Source of the DNA: Peribacter sp964404805 | GTDB lineage: Bacteria > Patescibacteriota > Gracilibacteria > Peribacterales > Peribacteraceae | Reading direction: 5' to 3' | Length of the DNA stretch: 32,607 nt | Assembly: GCA_964404805.1 (NCBI GenBank) | Contig: CAYOLJ010000004.1 | Span: forward strand, 1 to 32,607 | In this document: positions 15,576-24,330 of the stretch, piece by piece | Layout of the letters: each line of letters opens with the position of its first letter | Numbering within the stretch: position 1 is the stretch's first letter | Notes under the pieces: generated by a model | Seen by the model: the letters and a program-made list of their open reading frames with translations, nothing else | Databases searched by the model: none | What the model was told of the DNA's origin: nothing | Made by a program: the position numbers and the translations under genes

Positions 15576-16684
15576 CGATCGTCCCCGTCAATGAGCCGGT
15601 CATCCCGGACGAGGCCAAGCGCTACGTGCTCGAAGCGCTCGAGAGCGGGTGGGTCTCTTCTGCCGGAAAGTACATTCAGGAATTTGAAGAGGCGTTCGCC
15701 CGCTATCTCGGCGTGAAACATGCGGTCACGACGACAAGCGGCACCACGGCACTCCACCTTTCACTGGCTGCACTGGGTATTGGACCCGGCGACGAAGTGA
15801 TTGTGCCGGATTTCACCATGATTGCGTCAGTCTACGCAGTGCTCTACACGGGAGCCCGACCAGTGTTTGTTGATGTGGATTCCGATATCTACACCATCGA
15901 TACGGCGCAGATTGCAGCCAAGATCACGTCACATACAAAGGCGATCATGCCCGTACATATCTACGGACACCCTGCCGATATGGATCCGATTCTCTCGATT
16001 GCGCAGGAGCGCGGAATCTCGGTGGTTGAAGATGCGGCTGAGGCGCATGGTGCCACGTACAAGAGCCGGCTCTGCGGTTCGATGGGCACAGTGAACGCCT
16101 TCAGCTTCTACGGTAACAAGATCATCACGACGGGTGAGGGGGGTATGGTGGTGACAGATGATGATGTCATCGTTGCGCGCGTCCGTTCGCTCAAGGATCT
16201 TTCGCACTCCTCAGAAAAACGCTTTGTGCACGAAGCAGTAGGATTCAACTACCGTATGACGAACCTGCAGGCGGCACTCGGGCTCGGCCAGCTCGAGCAC
16301 ATTGATGAATATTTGAAGAAGAAGCAGTGGATGGCAGCGCAGTACGCTGAGGGACTCAAGGATGTTCCGGGACTTCGGCTTCCTATCACCAAGCCATGGG
16401 CTGGTAACGTGTACTGGATGTATGCGGTGCTCGTAGAAGATGCCTTTGGCATGACGCGCGATGCCTTCAGAGCTGTGCTCAAAGAGCGCGGCATCGACAC
16501 ACGTGATTTCTTCACGTCCTGTGCTCAACAACCCGCCATCCGCGCCCTTGGTCCTGCGCATGGTCCTTTTGCTGTTTCTGAGGATATTGCACAGCGTGGT
16601 CTCTATCTTCCCTCCGGCCTTGCTCTTAGCGAAGAACAAATCAGCACAGTCATCTCGACCATTCGTGATATTGCCCATGTCTGA
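15572..16684 (+). CDS. DegT/DnrJ/EryC1/StrS family sugar aminotransferase
   Basis: This PLP-dependent enzyme converts a keto-sugar nucleotide to an amino sugar in the cytoplasm. It has 370 residues, the normal length. TTTSGTTALHLSLAALGIG (53-71) is the phosphate-binding region, VVEDAAEAHGA (151-161) supplies D154 to the pyridine nitrogen, and K183 in FSFYGNKIITTGEGGM forms the Schiff base. The sequence is closest in feel to perosamine-synthase-type members, but specificity cannot be fixed. It overlaps the cupin gene upstream by ATGA and the GT2 gene downstream by eight bases (16677-16684), so all three are probably one transcript. The keto substrate could come from the dehydratase at 2559. 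Confidence 0.94.
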   Translation: MTIVPVNEPVIPDEAKRYVLEALESGWVSSAGKYIQEFEEAFARYLGVKHAVTTTSGTTALHLSLAALGIGPGDEVIVPDFTMIASVYAVLYTGARPVFVDVDSDIYTIDTAQIAAKITSHTKAIMPVHIYGHPADMDPILSIAQERGISVVEDAAEAHGATYKSRLCGSMGTVNAFSFYGNKIITTGEGGMVVTDDDVIVARVRSLKDLSHSSEKRFVHEAVGFNYRMTNLQAALGLGQLEHIDEYLKKKQWMAAQYAEGLKDVPGLRLPITKPWAGNVYWMYAVLVEDAFGMTRDAFRAVLKERGIDTRDFFTSCAQQPAIRALGPAHGPFAVSEDIAQRGLYLPSGLALSEEQISTVISTIRDIAHV

Positions 16685-17471
16685 TATTGCACTCGTCTCC
16701 GTCATTCTGCCTACGTACAACGAGGCGGAAAACATTGTGCCACTGGCGGAAGCCATTGATCGTGCAATCACCCTCCCGCACGAGATTATTGTGGTAGATG
16801 ACAATTCTCCCGATGGCACATCACGCTTGGTACAAGAAGCAATCGATACAGGTCGTATTCCCGGTCTTCGGCTTGAAACGCGTATGACAGATCGTGGCCT
16901 TACCAAAAGTCTGTGGCGCGGTATCGTACTCAGTACGGGAGATGTCGTTGTCTGGATGGATTGTGATTTCTCGATGCCGCCCGAAAAAATTTCGGAGCTT
17001 CTTGCAAAGATTCATGAAGGGTACGACATTGCAGTGGGATCGCGGTTTATTGCAGGTGGCAGTGCAAAACAGGGAACGCTCGGTTCCGCGAACGAATCTT
17101 TTCTTGCCACCGTTCTCAGCCGAGGCCTGAATCTCGTACTTCGTTTGGCGATCTCACCAAAGTTTCGCGATTACACGAGTGGCTTCATCGCGGTGCGGCG
17201 GCAGGTGTTTCAAAAAATACGACTCACAGGTGATTACGGCGAGTACTTCATGGATCTGATTGCCCGAGCGATGATGCTCGGCTTCTCCTTCGTCGAAATC
17301 CCCTACGACAATGCGGTGCGTCGAGCCGGTGAATCTAAAACAGCACCGAATATGCGTGTACTCATCAGGCGCGGACTCAAGTACCTTGCGATGATTGTAC
17401 GGCTCTGGTGGCTGAGGATCATGCATCTTTTCGGTGGCTCCATTCACGATCCTCATGCATTGCCATCATAA
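16677..17471 (+). CDS. DPM1-like GT2 glycosyltransferase (polyprenyl-phosphate sugar synthase type)
   Basis: This 264-residue enzyme is the second DPM1-like protein in the window. VSVILPTYNEAENIVPL opens the fold, VVDDNSPDGTS (39-49) is the nucleotide site, and MDCDFSMPP (94-102) is the metal site in the exact form seen in dolichol-phosphate mannose synthases. RDYTSGFIAVRR is also typical of that family. The start at 16677 overlaps the aminotransferase end; the longer frame from 16461 lies inside that gene and is rejected. The next gene, three bases downstream, is a GT-C-like membrane protein, the expected user of the lipid-linked sugar. The C-terminal LKYLAMIVRLWWLRIMHLF may rest on the membrane. 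Confidence 0.94.
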   Translation: MSDIALVSVILPTYNEAENIVPLAEAIDRAITLPHEIIVVDDNSPDGTSRLVQEAIDTGRIPGLRLETRMTDRGLTKSLWRGIVLSTGDVVVWMDCDFSMPPEKISELLAKIHEGYDIAVGSRFIAGGSAKQGTLGSANESFLATVLSRGLNLVLRLAISPKFRDYTSGFIAVRRQVFQKIRLTGDYGEYFMDLIARAMMLGFSFVEIPYDNAVRRAGESKTAPNMRVLIRRGLKYLAMIVRLWWLRIMHLFGGSIHDPHALPS

Positions 17472-17474
17472 TTT

Positions 17475-18839
17475 ATGAAATGTAATTTACGATTCGTAAT
17501 CGGGATTCCTGTGGTCACTGCAACTGTTCTGCTGTGGATCCCAGGTTTACGTCTGCCGATTATCAGTGACACCACCATGTACGCAATTCTCGGGGAGAGT
17601 GTATGGCGTCATGGAACGTATGTTTTGAATGGAGTTCCCTACGCCAAACATCTGCCGCTCCACGCCATCGTTTCGTATCCATTCGTTTGGCTCCTTGGAG
17701 CCCAGGTAGGCATGAAGGTGAGCACGCTACTTGCAGGGATCGGCGTTCTGTTTACCACATATCTCCTTCTTCGACATCCCTTCGGTAAGCGCATTGCTCT
17801 GCTCACCGTTGTTCTCGTTCTCCTACATCACGGGTTCGTGCTGATGATGCAGCTGGGGTCGGCTGATCTTCTGTTCACTGCACTTTTCTTAGGCTCGCTT
17901 GCCGCTTTTGCCTCTGCCGGAGAGCGTCCGCGCATGTATATCGTTGCCGGGTTACTCCTCGGCCTTGCTTCTCTCACGCGGTACAACGGCGTGTTGCTCT
18001 ATGCCCTCTACCCCGTATTTGTTCTATGGAAGCGTCCACGGCACCTACGGTCCGGCTGGTTCTGGTCTGGCATGACTGTCGCGGTCGGACTCTTTAGTCT
18101 GTGGTTTCTACGCAATGCACTCGTCTTCGGTAATCCTTTTCACACGGCGTACAGCATTGAATATCAGGCGGAAGTACGATCAGTCCCACTCTTGCTCTTT
18201 GAAAATCTGTTGTACTACATCGGCCCTTTTCACAATGTGCTGCCGGTCTTGTTCATCCTGGGTCTCATGGGCGTGATCCAATACGGGCGTCGGCAATCAT
18301 TCCTCCTTTTGAGCATGGTTGCGGGCGGTTCGCTGGCTCTGGTGTGGTGGGTGAAGGGGATTCGCTTCGCGTTCCCTGCGTACCCTATCTTCCTCGGATT
18401 TGCCGCAATGGAGCTGCAGTATCTGTGGGAGCATTTTCGCCGTGGACGCATACTCATCACGCTCTGTGTTCTTCTTGCAATTGTGTTGCACGCGGGTGCG
18501 CTCTGCATCTACTCGTACGGTGCGTGCAACGCATGGTTCGATCGTACCATCGGGCACATTCCTGCAGATCTTCACCTTTCCCCTGAGGGGCTCAACGGCA
18601 TTGCAGTGGCACGTGATTACATAAACGCGCATGCGCCTGAAGGAGCGGCAGTTCTCGTGCAGGGTCCGAATTACTTCACGTGGCAGCGCAGTGTTTTCCG
18701 TCCGGATCTACAAATAGTGCCTGATCTACAGGAACGCTGTCCTGCTTACGAAATCGAGCAGGGGCAGACGGATCTCATGCCGCTCTTCACAACAGAGAGT
18801 GCTCCGAAGACGATGGTGCTCCTGCGGGAGTGTCCGTAA
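17475..18839 (+). CDS. Multi-pass membrane glycosyltransferase, GT39/PMT-like
   Basis: This 454-residue membrane protein begins with a short N-terminus and helix (FVIGIPVVTATVLLWIPG). SDTTMYAILGESVWRHGTY follows, with Asp at the expected catalytic place after TM1, then KHLPLHAIVSYPFVWLLG. The latter loop and FLRNALVFGNPFHTAYS are familiar from ArnT-like and PMT_2-type proteins. About ten helices are visible, and the C-terminus is a soluble tail of roughly 100 residues. It lies three bases after the DPM1-like gene, which probably supplies its polyprenyl-phosphate sugar. The bases before the ATG (CATCATAATTT) hold no ribosome-binding site, so translation may depend on coupling. Confidence 0.88.
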   Translation: MKCNLRFVIGIPVVTATVLLWIPGLRLPIISDTTMYAILGESVWRHGTYVLNGVPYAKHLPLHAIVSYPFVWLLGAQVGMKVSTLLAGIGVLFTTYLLLRHPFGKRIALLTVVLVLLHHGFVLMMQLGSADLLFTALFLGSLAAFASAGERPRMYIVAGLLLGLASLTRYNGVLLYALYPVFVLWKRPRHLRSGWFWSGMTVAVGLFSLWFLRNALVFGNPFHTAYSIEYQAEVRSVPLLLFENLLYYIGPFHNVLPVLFILGLMGVIQYGRRQSFLLLSMVAGGSLALVWWVKGIRFAFPAYPIFLGFAAMELQYLWEHFRRGRILITLCVLLAIVLHAGALCIYSYGACNAWFDRTIGHIPADLHLSPEGLNGIAVARDYINAHAPEGAAVLVQGPNYFTWQRSVFRPDLQIVPDLQERCPAYEIEQGQTDLMPLFTTESAPKTMVLLRECP

Positions 18840-18856
18840 TCATCCCAGTATCTTTT

Positions 18857-19309
18857 ATGGATTCTCAATGGAAAATAATCATCATCGGTGCGCTTGGTAT
18901 CTGTGCCATCGGCGCTGTTGGGCATCTCTACTTTGTCGGGCCCACACTTCCATCCGATGCCAAGGCTAAGGCTCTGGCTGAGGCAACCATGAGAGATTTT
19001 TCGTACGCAGTTCTCCAGAAAAATTTTGAAGGTTTATATGCAAGAAGTTCGGTGCGTTGGAAGAAGCAGACGACACCGCAGTCGATCGCTGCAGCGTTTG
19101 TAACCTTCATTCCTTTTCGTGAGGAAATACGCGAAGTTGTGATAACGCACGATCCCATTCTCACAGTGCAGCCCTTCATTGAATCAGAAAAAGTGCTGAC
19201 CGTGGAGGGGTACTATCCTTTCGAAGATACTCAATTGGGATTCCGCTTACAGTACGTATATGAAGGGTTGGCGTGGAAGCTCTTTGGTATGCACATTGCG
19301 GTACAGTGA
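18857..19309 (+). CDS. Membrane-anchored small protein of unknown function
   Basis: This 150-residue protein has one N-terminal helix (WKIIIIGALGICAIGAVGHLYF, roughly 5-26) and a soluble domain facing outside. The domain pattern is helix first (AKALAEATMRDFSYAVLQ), then a run of strands ending LQYVYEGLAWKLFGMHI. This resembles NTF2-like or DUF4864-type folds, but I cannot confirm it. A longer frame from 18830 overlaps the preceding gene; the ATG at 18857 is preferred because the helix follows at once. It lies 17 bases after the GT39-like gene and is probably transcribed with it. Confidence 0.7.
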   Translation: MDSQWKIIIIGALGICAIGAVGHLYFVGPTLPSDAKAKALAEATMRDFSYAVLQKNFEGLYARSSVRWKKQTTPQSIAAAFVTFIPFREEIREVVITHDPILTVQPFIESEKVLTVEGYYPFEDTQLGFRLQYVYEGLAWKLFGMHIAVQ

Positions 19310-19319
19310 TGGGGTCAGG

Positions 19320-20345
19320 CTACAGTGCTGCGTGTAGTCGCTCGGTTGTTCGATTCAATGCTTCCAGCGTCTGATCTGGGCGGATGTATGTCTTCCGTTC
19401 ATCGATGATCTTCAGCAGCGCATCGCGTGATGGCAGAGAGGGCAGGGAGTAGGGCTTTCCTTTAATCTTCGTATACAGATCCTGAATCGTAGAGACCGAG
19501 AGCATGGCGCTCATGAGTCCGAAGAGAAGGTTTCCTTGCCAGTTTTTGGGTGGAGCGGATCGGAAGTAGTCGAGTGTTTGTTCTGGTGTCTTGAAGAAGT
19601 GCAGGAACATCACTGCGCCACTGAGTCCGCTGAATTCAGCCACGCACCGCTCGCGCTCCTCGGGCGAGATGATCGCACAGCGGTAGCCTTTTTTCAGCAG
19701 AATTTCATTGGCCTTATCGAAGGTGTCGTAGCGGCGTGGTGGACGTGTGTTGATTGCGGGATGCGGATTGTTCGCTGCAGGAGTGAGCGAGAGCTTCTCG
19801 CGCATAAAGATCTCACGGTCCAAGGCTGTGCAGTAGCTCGAGCTCGGCTGCACGCGCTGGCCTTCGAAATCAAATTCCCACCACTCGCGCGGACGAAAGC
19901 TCACTGAAGCTGTTTTTGGCACTGCGAATTCTCGCGTGAGGACCGAAAGACACTCATGGCTTATCAAAAACATATCATCGTCGCAGATCCATGCAATGCG
20001 GCGGTGACGAGCGATGGAGCGGACAAATTCGTTGCACTTCGTCGCGGCGTAGAAGTTGAGGAACGGCAGCACACGCGCATCGGGAAATTCCTTTGGATCA
20101 AGCGTCCCTGTACAGTCGAAAATCACGATATCTGCGCCATCACCGATATTCTTTCTTGCGAAGTGGTGCCACACCGTCATCATCGGCGGAAGAATATTCA
20201 TGGTACACAAGGCGAGCTTTTCGCTAGGAGGCAGGGGAGTTCGTGTCAGGTAGTACCGTAGGGTCGGTAGAAATGTTCTCCGGGCAAAGCGCAGGCTGTT
20301 TCGCTTGAATACGTAGCCGAGCATTTGGTCGTAGGATCGGGCCAT
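19320..20345 (-). CDS. Unrecognised protein with a DDD motif, possible glycosyltransferase
   Basis: I do not recognise the family. The protein has 341 residues and is basic at the N-terminus. A strand-like stretch (IVIFDCTGTLDP, about 73-84) and RRIAWICDDDMFLI (about 114-127) suggest a nucleotide or metal site; an Asp triplet after a hydrophobic strand is common in GT-A glycosyltransferases. The context, between glycan genes and divergent from an exostosin-type protein, supports a sugar role. It ends ten bases from the convergent gene at 18857-19309. No Shine-Dalgarno sequence is seen. A sugar-phosphatase role is less likely, because the HAD motif DxDGT is not followed by the family's other motifs. 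Confidence 0.6.
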   Translation of the reverse strand: MARSYDQMLGYVFKRNSLRFARRTFLPTLRYYLTRTPLPPSEKLALCTMNILPPMMTVWHHFARKNIGDGADIVIFDCTGTLDPKEFPDARVLPFLNFYAATKCNEFVRSIARHRRIAWICDDDMFLISHECLSVLTREFAVPKTASVSFRPREWWEFDFEGQRVQPSSSYCTALDREIFMREKLSLTPAANNPHPAINTRPPRRYDTFDKANEILLKKGYRCAIISPEERERCVAEFSGLSGAVMFLHFFKTPEQTLDYFRSAPPKNWQGNLLFGLMSAMLSVSTIQDLYTKIKGKPYSLPSLPSRDALLKIIDERKTYIRPDQTLEALNRTTERLHAAL

Positions 20346-20410
20346 TTTTTAGGGAAACAAATTCCAGCATGGGCGAGATTTCCGCATTCTTCAAGCCTAT
20401 ACTAGGGCCA

Positions 20411-21445
20411 ATGAAGCGTGTCTACTTCGAGCGCCTTGAGGGAATTCCTCTCGTTCCTCTGCTCCTGCCGAATTGTCAGGAGGATCATCCCACACGTCAG
20501 CTCTTTCAAAAAGAGGCGTTCCGTGAATTCAAAGATCCCCTCATAGAAGTTGCCACCGATCCCGCACAGGCCGATGTTCATCTTCTTCCTCATAATTATC
20601 CACTCGTTTCCGGTAATGAGGATTACCTCAGGCAGTGTCAGGAAACGGCTGCACGACACGGCAAACGCATCGTGGTTTTCTGGAATGGGGATGGTATGGG
20701 CCCTGTGTTGCTCGAGAACGCGGTGATCTTTCGTACTTCCCAGTACGAGTCGAAACTCCGCAAGAACGAGTACATCATGCCGGCCTACGCCGAGGATTTG
20801 AAAGGCAAGGGGCTCTTTGTCCGCGACAAGACCGATGTGCCGCCGGCGGTAGGATTCTGTGGGTGGGCGCAGTACAAGAATGCGAAGAATGCCGTTGGAT
20901 CCTTTTTACAGGCGCTTCCGCATGAGGCATATGCCCTTCTTACGGGGTATCCACAGAGCCGGTCGTTCATCAAGGGTCTCACTCTCCGGCGTCGTATCCT
21001 CGCCCGGCTTGCAAGGAGTACGCTCATCCGTCCCAACTTTATTCTGCGCTCGAGTCACTCTGCGCATGCCGCCACTATCCGTCTGGATCCCGTGCAGGCA
21101 CGACGCGAGTACACCGAAAATCTGCACTCTTCCGATTTCGCGCTCTGTATTCGTGGTGATGGCAATTATTCGCTACGTTTCTATGAAGCGTTGAGTCTGG
21201 GACGCGTTCCGATTCTCCTCAATACCGACGTTCGCCTGCCGCTTTCAGATGTCATTCACTACTCAGCATTCGTCCTGTTTATTTCCATTGCCGATCTTGA
21301 TCGTATCGACGAGATTGTGGCAGACAACTGGGCGCATACCTCTGACCAGCGATGGTTTATGATGCAGGTCGAGGCACGCAATGCGTTTGAGAAGTATCTC
21401 TCCGCTCCCCGGTACCTCGCGTACGCCGTTGAACATCTCTTCTGA
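20411..21445 (+). CDS. Exostosin-family (GT47-like) glycosyltransferase
   Basis: This 344-residue protein carries the exostosin donor-site pattern ALCIRGDGNYSLRFYEALSL, followed by GRVPILLNTDVRLP. In eukaryotic heparan synthases and plant GT47 enzymes this region binds the nucleotide sugar, and bacterial members occur in capsule and O-antigen loci. Upstream are LPHNYPL and VVFWNGDG, also consistent with the family. I prefer the start at 20411 (MKRVYFERLEGIP), where the first strand begins; an in-frame ATG at 20369 would add 14 residues. A TATACT at 20398-20403 would then give an almost leaderless mRNA. The gene is followed after four bases by a GT4 gene. Confidence 0.85.
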   Translation: MKRVYFERLEGIPLVPLLLPNCQEDHPTRQLFQKEAFREFKDPLIEVATDPAQADVHLLPHNYPLVSGNEDYLRQCQETAARHGKRIVVFWNGDGMGPVLLENAVIFRTSQYESKLRKNEYIMPAYAEDLKGKGLFVRDKTDVPPAVGFCGWAQYKNAKNAVGSFLQALPHEAYALLTGYPQSRSFIKGLTLRRRILARLARSTLIRPNFILRSSHSAHAATIRLDPVQARREYTENLHSSDFALCIRGDGNYSLRFYEALSLGRVPILLNTDVRLPLSDVIHYSAFVLFISIADLDRIDEIVADNWAHTSDQRWFMMQVEARNAFEKYLSAPRYLAYAVEHLF

Positions 21446-21449
21446 TTGT

Positions 21450-22601
21450 ATGCGGATCACCTATATTTCACAGGCACGGTTCCCTACCGAAAAGGCGCAC
21501 GGTCATCAGATTGCGCAGGTGTGTGCCGCTATGGTGCGGCTTGGACATACGGTTACCGTTATTGCCCCCGATGTGCGTGGAACTGTGCGCAAAGATCCGC
21601 GTGCATACTACGGAGTGCGTGAGTCGTTCGATGTCGTTCGTCTGCTGGTGTTCGATGGGTTGCGGTCATGGTGGGTTCCCGGATCCCTCGCATTCTTCTT
21701 CACCATGCGTTCGTATGCACGTGCGCTTCGCTCATATCTTCGTGTCAATTCTACAGATGTGCTCTACACACGTTCTCCTGTTCTCCTTCCGTCCCTTCTG
21801 CATCCCAAAATCTCTGTCATTCTCGAACTTCACACGCTGCCACGTCGCACTTCTGCATTCGTTCGCCATTGTATACAGTGTCAACGCGTGGTGTGTCTCA
21901 CGGCTCTCATGCGCGATGAGCTGATTGGATGGGGCGTTGATTCTTCCAAAGTAATAATCGAAGGAGATGGCGTTGACCTGCGTCGCTTTGAGAATCTTCC
22001 TTCATCCTCTGAGGCGCGAACGGCGTGGCGTCTTCCTGCCGATCGCAGGATTGCCGTGTATGTGGGCTCGCTCATCACGCGCGGGACCATCGAGAAAGGC
22101 GTGCGGGAACTACTCGCTGCACTTGCCCTACTCAAAGAGCGAGGCGTCTTTGGCTGGATTATCGGCGGACCCCGCGATCAGATCGATCGTTACCGTGTAC
22201 TCGCGGTACAGTCCGGTTTAGGCGACGAGGACGTACGATTCGAGGGGCCGGTTTCGAATACTCGTGTACCTTCTGCCCTTGCAGCTGCGGATGTATGTGT
22301 GTACCCCGCACCAGCGCTGCAACATTCATTCTTTCTGCGCGATACGTCTCCTCTCAAGATTTTCGAGTATCTTGCTTCGGGCAGGCCGACAGTGAGTGCT
22401 GATCTGCCGCCACTGCGCGGAGTGATTGACTCTTCACTTGTGCATTTCTGTCAGCCCGGCGATGCACAGGATCTTGCGCGTGCCATCACGGAGGCTTTGG
22501 AACATCCTAAAGTTTCTCAAGAAAAGCGCGCCGCATTACTCGCTCACACGTCGTGGGATGCGCGCATGAAGAGAATTCTTCTCCTTTCTCCTTCTGTGTA
22601 A
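21450..22601 (+). CDS. GT4 family glycosyltransferase
   Basis: This GT-B enzyme of 383 residues is read from the ATG at 21450, four bases after the exostosin-family stop. The opening is MRITYISQARFPTEKAHGHQ, with the typical pre-binding loop and TVTVIAPDVRG. The donor domain shows IAVYVGSLITRGTIEKGVRE, WIIGGPRDQ and DVRFEGPVSNTRVPS. The EX7E region is DTSPLKIFEYLASGRP, the SPLKIFEY form common in GT4 branches that lack the first Glu. The longer frame from 21381 overlaps the upstream gene and is rejected. The stop TAA shares its last base with the next ATG (22601), so the two genes are coupled. Confidence 0.93.
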   Translation: MRITYISQARFPTEKAHGHQIAQVCAAMVRLGHTVTVIAPDVRGTVRKDPRAYYGVRESFDVVRLLVFDGLRSWWVPGSLAFFFTMRSYARALRSYLRVNSTDVLYTRSPVLLPSLLHPKISVILELHTLPRRTSAFVRHCIQCQRVVCLTALMRDELIGWGVDSSKVIIEGDGVDLRRFENLPSSSEARTAWRLPADRRIAVYVGSLITRGTIEKGVRELLAALALLKERGVFGWIIGGPRDQIDRYRVLAVQSGLGDEDVRFEGPVSNTRVPSALAAADVCVYPAPALQHSFFLRDTSPLKIFEYLASGRPTVSADLPPLRGVIDSSLVHFCQPGDAQDLARAITEALEHPKVSQEKRAALLAHTSWDARMKRILLLSPSV

Positions 22602-23434
22602 TGCAATTGCCACAGTTTCAGGTTCATGCGGATCTCGAGGAGCGGCATTGGTGGTTCCTCGGGCGCCGCGACGTTTTTCGCGCACTTCTCACGCGGGCAG
22701 TGCCACCTTCACGCGAACGGCTCGTGCTCGATGTTGGCTGCGGGACGGGCGGGAATACTGCTGCATTCCATGAACTCTATACCTGTGTGGGGATTGACCC
22801 TTCATCCGATGCTATAGCGTTTGCTCGTCAGCGGTTTCCGGGCATTGAATTCCGGCAGGGCTTCGCTCCGCAAGATTGCCGTGATCTTCTGCAACGAGCG
22901 GATGCCGCGCTTTTTCTTGATGTTCTCGAGCACGTACAAGATGATTTCGCTCTGCTATCGCAATTACTTGCGGCTATGAAGCCCGGTGCCTATCTACTGA
23001 TGATCGCACCCGGAGATCCTGAACTGTGGGGACCGCACGATCGGGGGTTCGAACACGAGCGACGCTACAGTTTGCAGCGATTTCGCATGTTGTGGGAGGG
23101 ACTGCCTGTCGAAGAATGCGTGTGTACCGCGCTCAACGCGCGCCTACATCCGATTGCGAAGGCTGCGCGGTTCTTCAGCCGCCTACGTGGTCGATCTCTC
23201 GGTCCCAAACAAACAGATCTCTCGCTGCCGATAGCTCCGGTTAATGCAATCCTGCGCCGTGTCTTTGCCGGAGAGGCGCGGAGAGTCATGAAATCATGGG
23301 GCAGTGGCACGTCTGCATATCGACGCGGGGTGAGTGTGCTCGCACTCCTTCGGCGCACCGAAGAATCCGTTACTCCCCGCATGCGTCCCGCATCTCTCCC
23401 TCCAGATCCTCGTCCTTGGATGTCAGCCAATTGA
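22601..23434 (+). CDS. Class I SAM-dependent methyltransferase
   Basis: This complete 277-residue methyltransferase is read from the ATG that overlaps the upstream TAA. Motif I is LVLDVGCGTGGNTAAF, motif II is VGIDPS, and ADAALFLDVLEHVQDDFALL is the motif IV region. LKPG-like AAMKPGAYLLMIAPGDP follows. The N-terminal ADLEERHWWFLGRRDVF is a pattern I recall from methyltransferases in polysaccharide loci. It probably methylates a sugar or lipid carrier in the cytoplasm. Unlike the broken gene at 739, all SAM motifs are intact. The C-terminal 40 residues are Pro- and Arg-rich and look disordered. It ends the glycan region on this strand. Confidence 0.92.
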   Translation: MQLPQFQVHADLEERHWWFLGRRDVFRALLTRAVPPSRERLVLDVGCGTGGNTAAFHELYTCVGIDPSSDAIAFARQRFPGIEFRQGFAPQDCRDLLQRADAALFLDVLEHVQDDFALLSQLLAAMKPGAYLLMIAPGDPELWGPHDRGFEHERRYSLQRFRMLWEGLPVEECVCTALNARLHPIAKAARFFSRLRGRSLGPKQTDLSLPIAPVNAILRRVFAGEARRVMKSWGSGTSAYRRGVSVLALLRRTEESVTPRMRPASLPPDPRPWMSAN

Positions 23435-23500
23435 CCATCAATATTGCACCAACATCGATCTTCTTTTTGGTTGAACCAGCTATACACATTTCCGCTTTCT

Positions 23501-23529
23501 CCTCTCCCTTCGTAAAGGGGGAGAGGGGG
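23501..23529. repeat. CCTCTCCCTT/AAGGGGGAGAGG hairpin between convergent genes
   Basis: CCTCTCCCTT (23501-23510) can pair with the AAGGGGGAGAGG stretch (23514-23525), with two extra Gs. A G-tract (GGGG at 23526-23529 and onward, GGGGTGGGGGG) follows. Similar CCTCTCCCTT...AGGGGGAG elements are common intergenic repeats in many bacteria. It occupies the 140-base gap between the convergent methyltransferase and peptidase genes and may block transcription on both strands. Confidence 0.45.
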
Positions 23530-23574
23530 GTGGGGGGACGTGCGATTCGTATTATTTTCATCACAACTCAAACA

Positions 23575-24258
23575 TCAGAGCAGTGGTGATGCGATGAGGA
23601 GCAGTGTGTGCATGGTGGCGTTCACGATGCCAAAAACCCACGCAGAGAGGATCGGTACATTAAGAAAAACCCCTGCGAGAATGAGCACGAGCAAAATCAT
23701 AGGTCCACGTTGCAAGAACGTTTCATACTGATCTTCGTATCGCAGAGGGATGAAGATATGCAGAATTTTCGATCCATCCAATGGGGCGATGGGCAGGAGG
23801 TTGAATGCCATGAGACCAAAATTAATGAAGACGGAACTGCCAAGAATTTGCAGGAGCAACTGCTCCACAACAGAGCGGCCGCTGCCGACATTCAGGAGCC
23901 CGAATGCCGATCCACTTACCTGCCCCTTGAGCAGGAAGAGCAAGCCGAAGAACGCGGCGCTCCCTAAGAGCAGATTGCTCAGGGGTCCTGCAAGCGAAAC
24001 TAGGGCGGTATCGCGCTTGGGACGTGAGAAGTACAGAGGATTGATGGGTACGGGTTTGGCCCAGCCGAAACCCACGACGAGGAACATGAGCGCGCCCATC
24101 AGATCAATGTGAGCGATGGGGTTCAAGGTCAGACGTCCTGCATTATGAGCAGTGGGGTCACCCAGTCTGGCTGCCGTCCAACCATGTGCGGCCTCGTGCA
24201 CCGAGATTGCGATGAGAATAGAGATGATGAACGATGGACTGATGAAGCTACTCAACAT
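23575..24258 (-). CDS. M50-family site-2 protease-like metallopeptidase
   Basis: This 227-residue polytopic peptidase has the zinc site HEAAH at 21-25 in the first helix and the second motif NLLPIAPLDG at 153-162, whose Asp completes the site. LVSLAGPLSNLLLG (87-100) is another conserved segment. No PDZ domain is present. The length and order fit the compact S2P group (YwhC/SpoIVFB-like relatives) rather than RseP. Such enzymes cut membrane proteins within the bilayer. The substrate is unknown. It is divergent from bL28, 72 bases away. TAGAGAC before the start is at best a weak ribosome-binding site. Confidence 0.93.
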   Translation of the reverse strand: MLSSFISPSFIISILIAISVHEAAHGWTAARLGDPTAHNAGRLTLNPIAHIDLMGALMFLVVGFGWAKPVPINPLYFSRPKRDTALVSLAGPLSNLLLGSAAFFGLLFLLKGQVSGSAFGLLNVGSGRSVVEQLLLQILGSSVFINFGLMAFNLLPIAPLDGSKILHIFIPLRYEDQYETFLQRGPMILLVLILAGVFLNVPILSAWVFGIVNATMHTLLLIASPLL

Positions 24259-24330
24259 GTCTCTACTGTAGCGGAAAAGGAGTAGAAAGCATTTGCGCCT
24301 CTATACATCTTTCAGTACGCTCTGTGGGCA

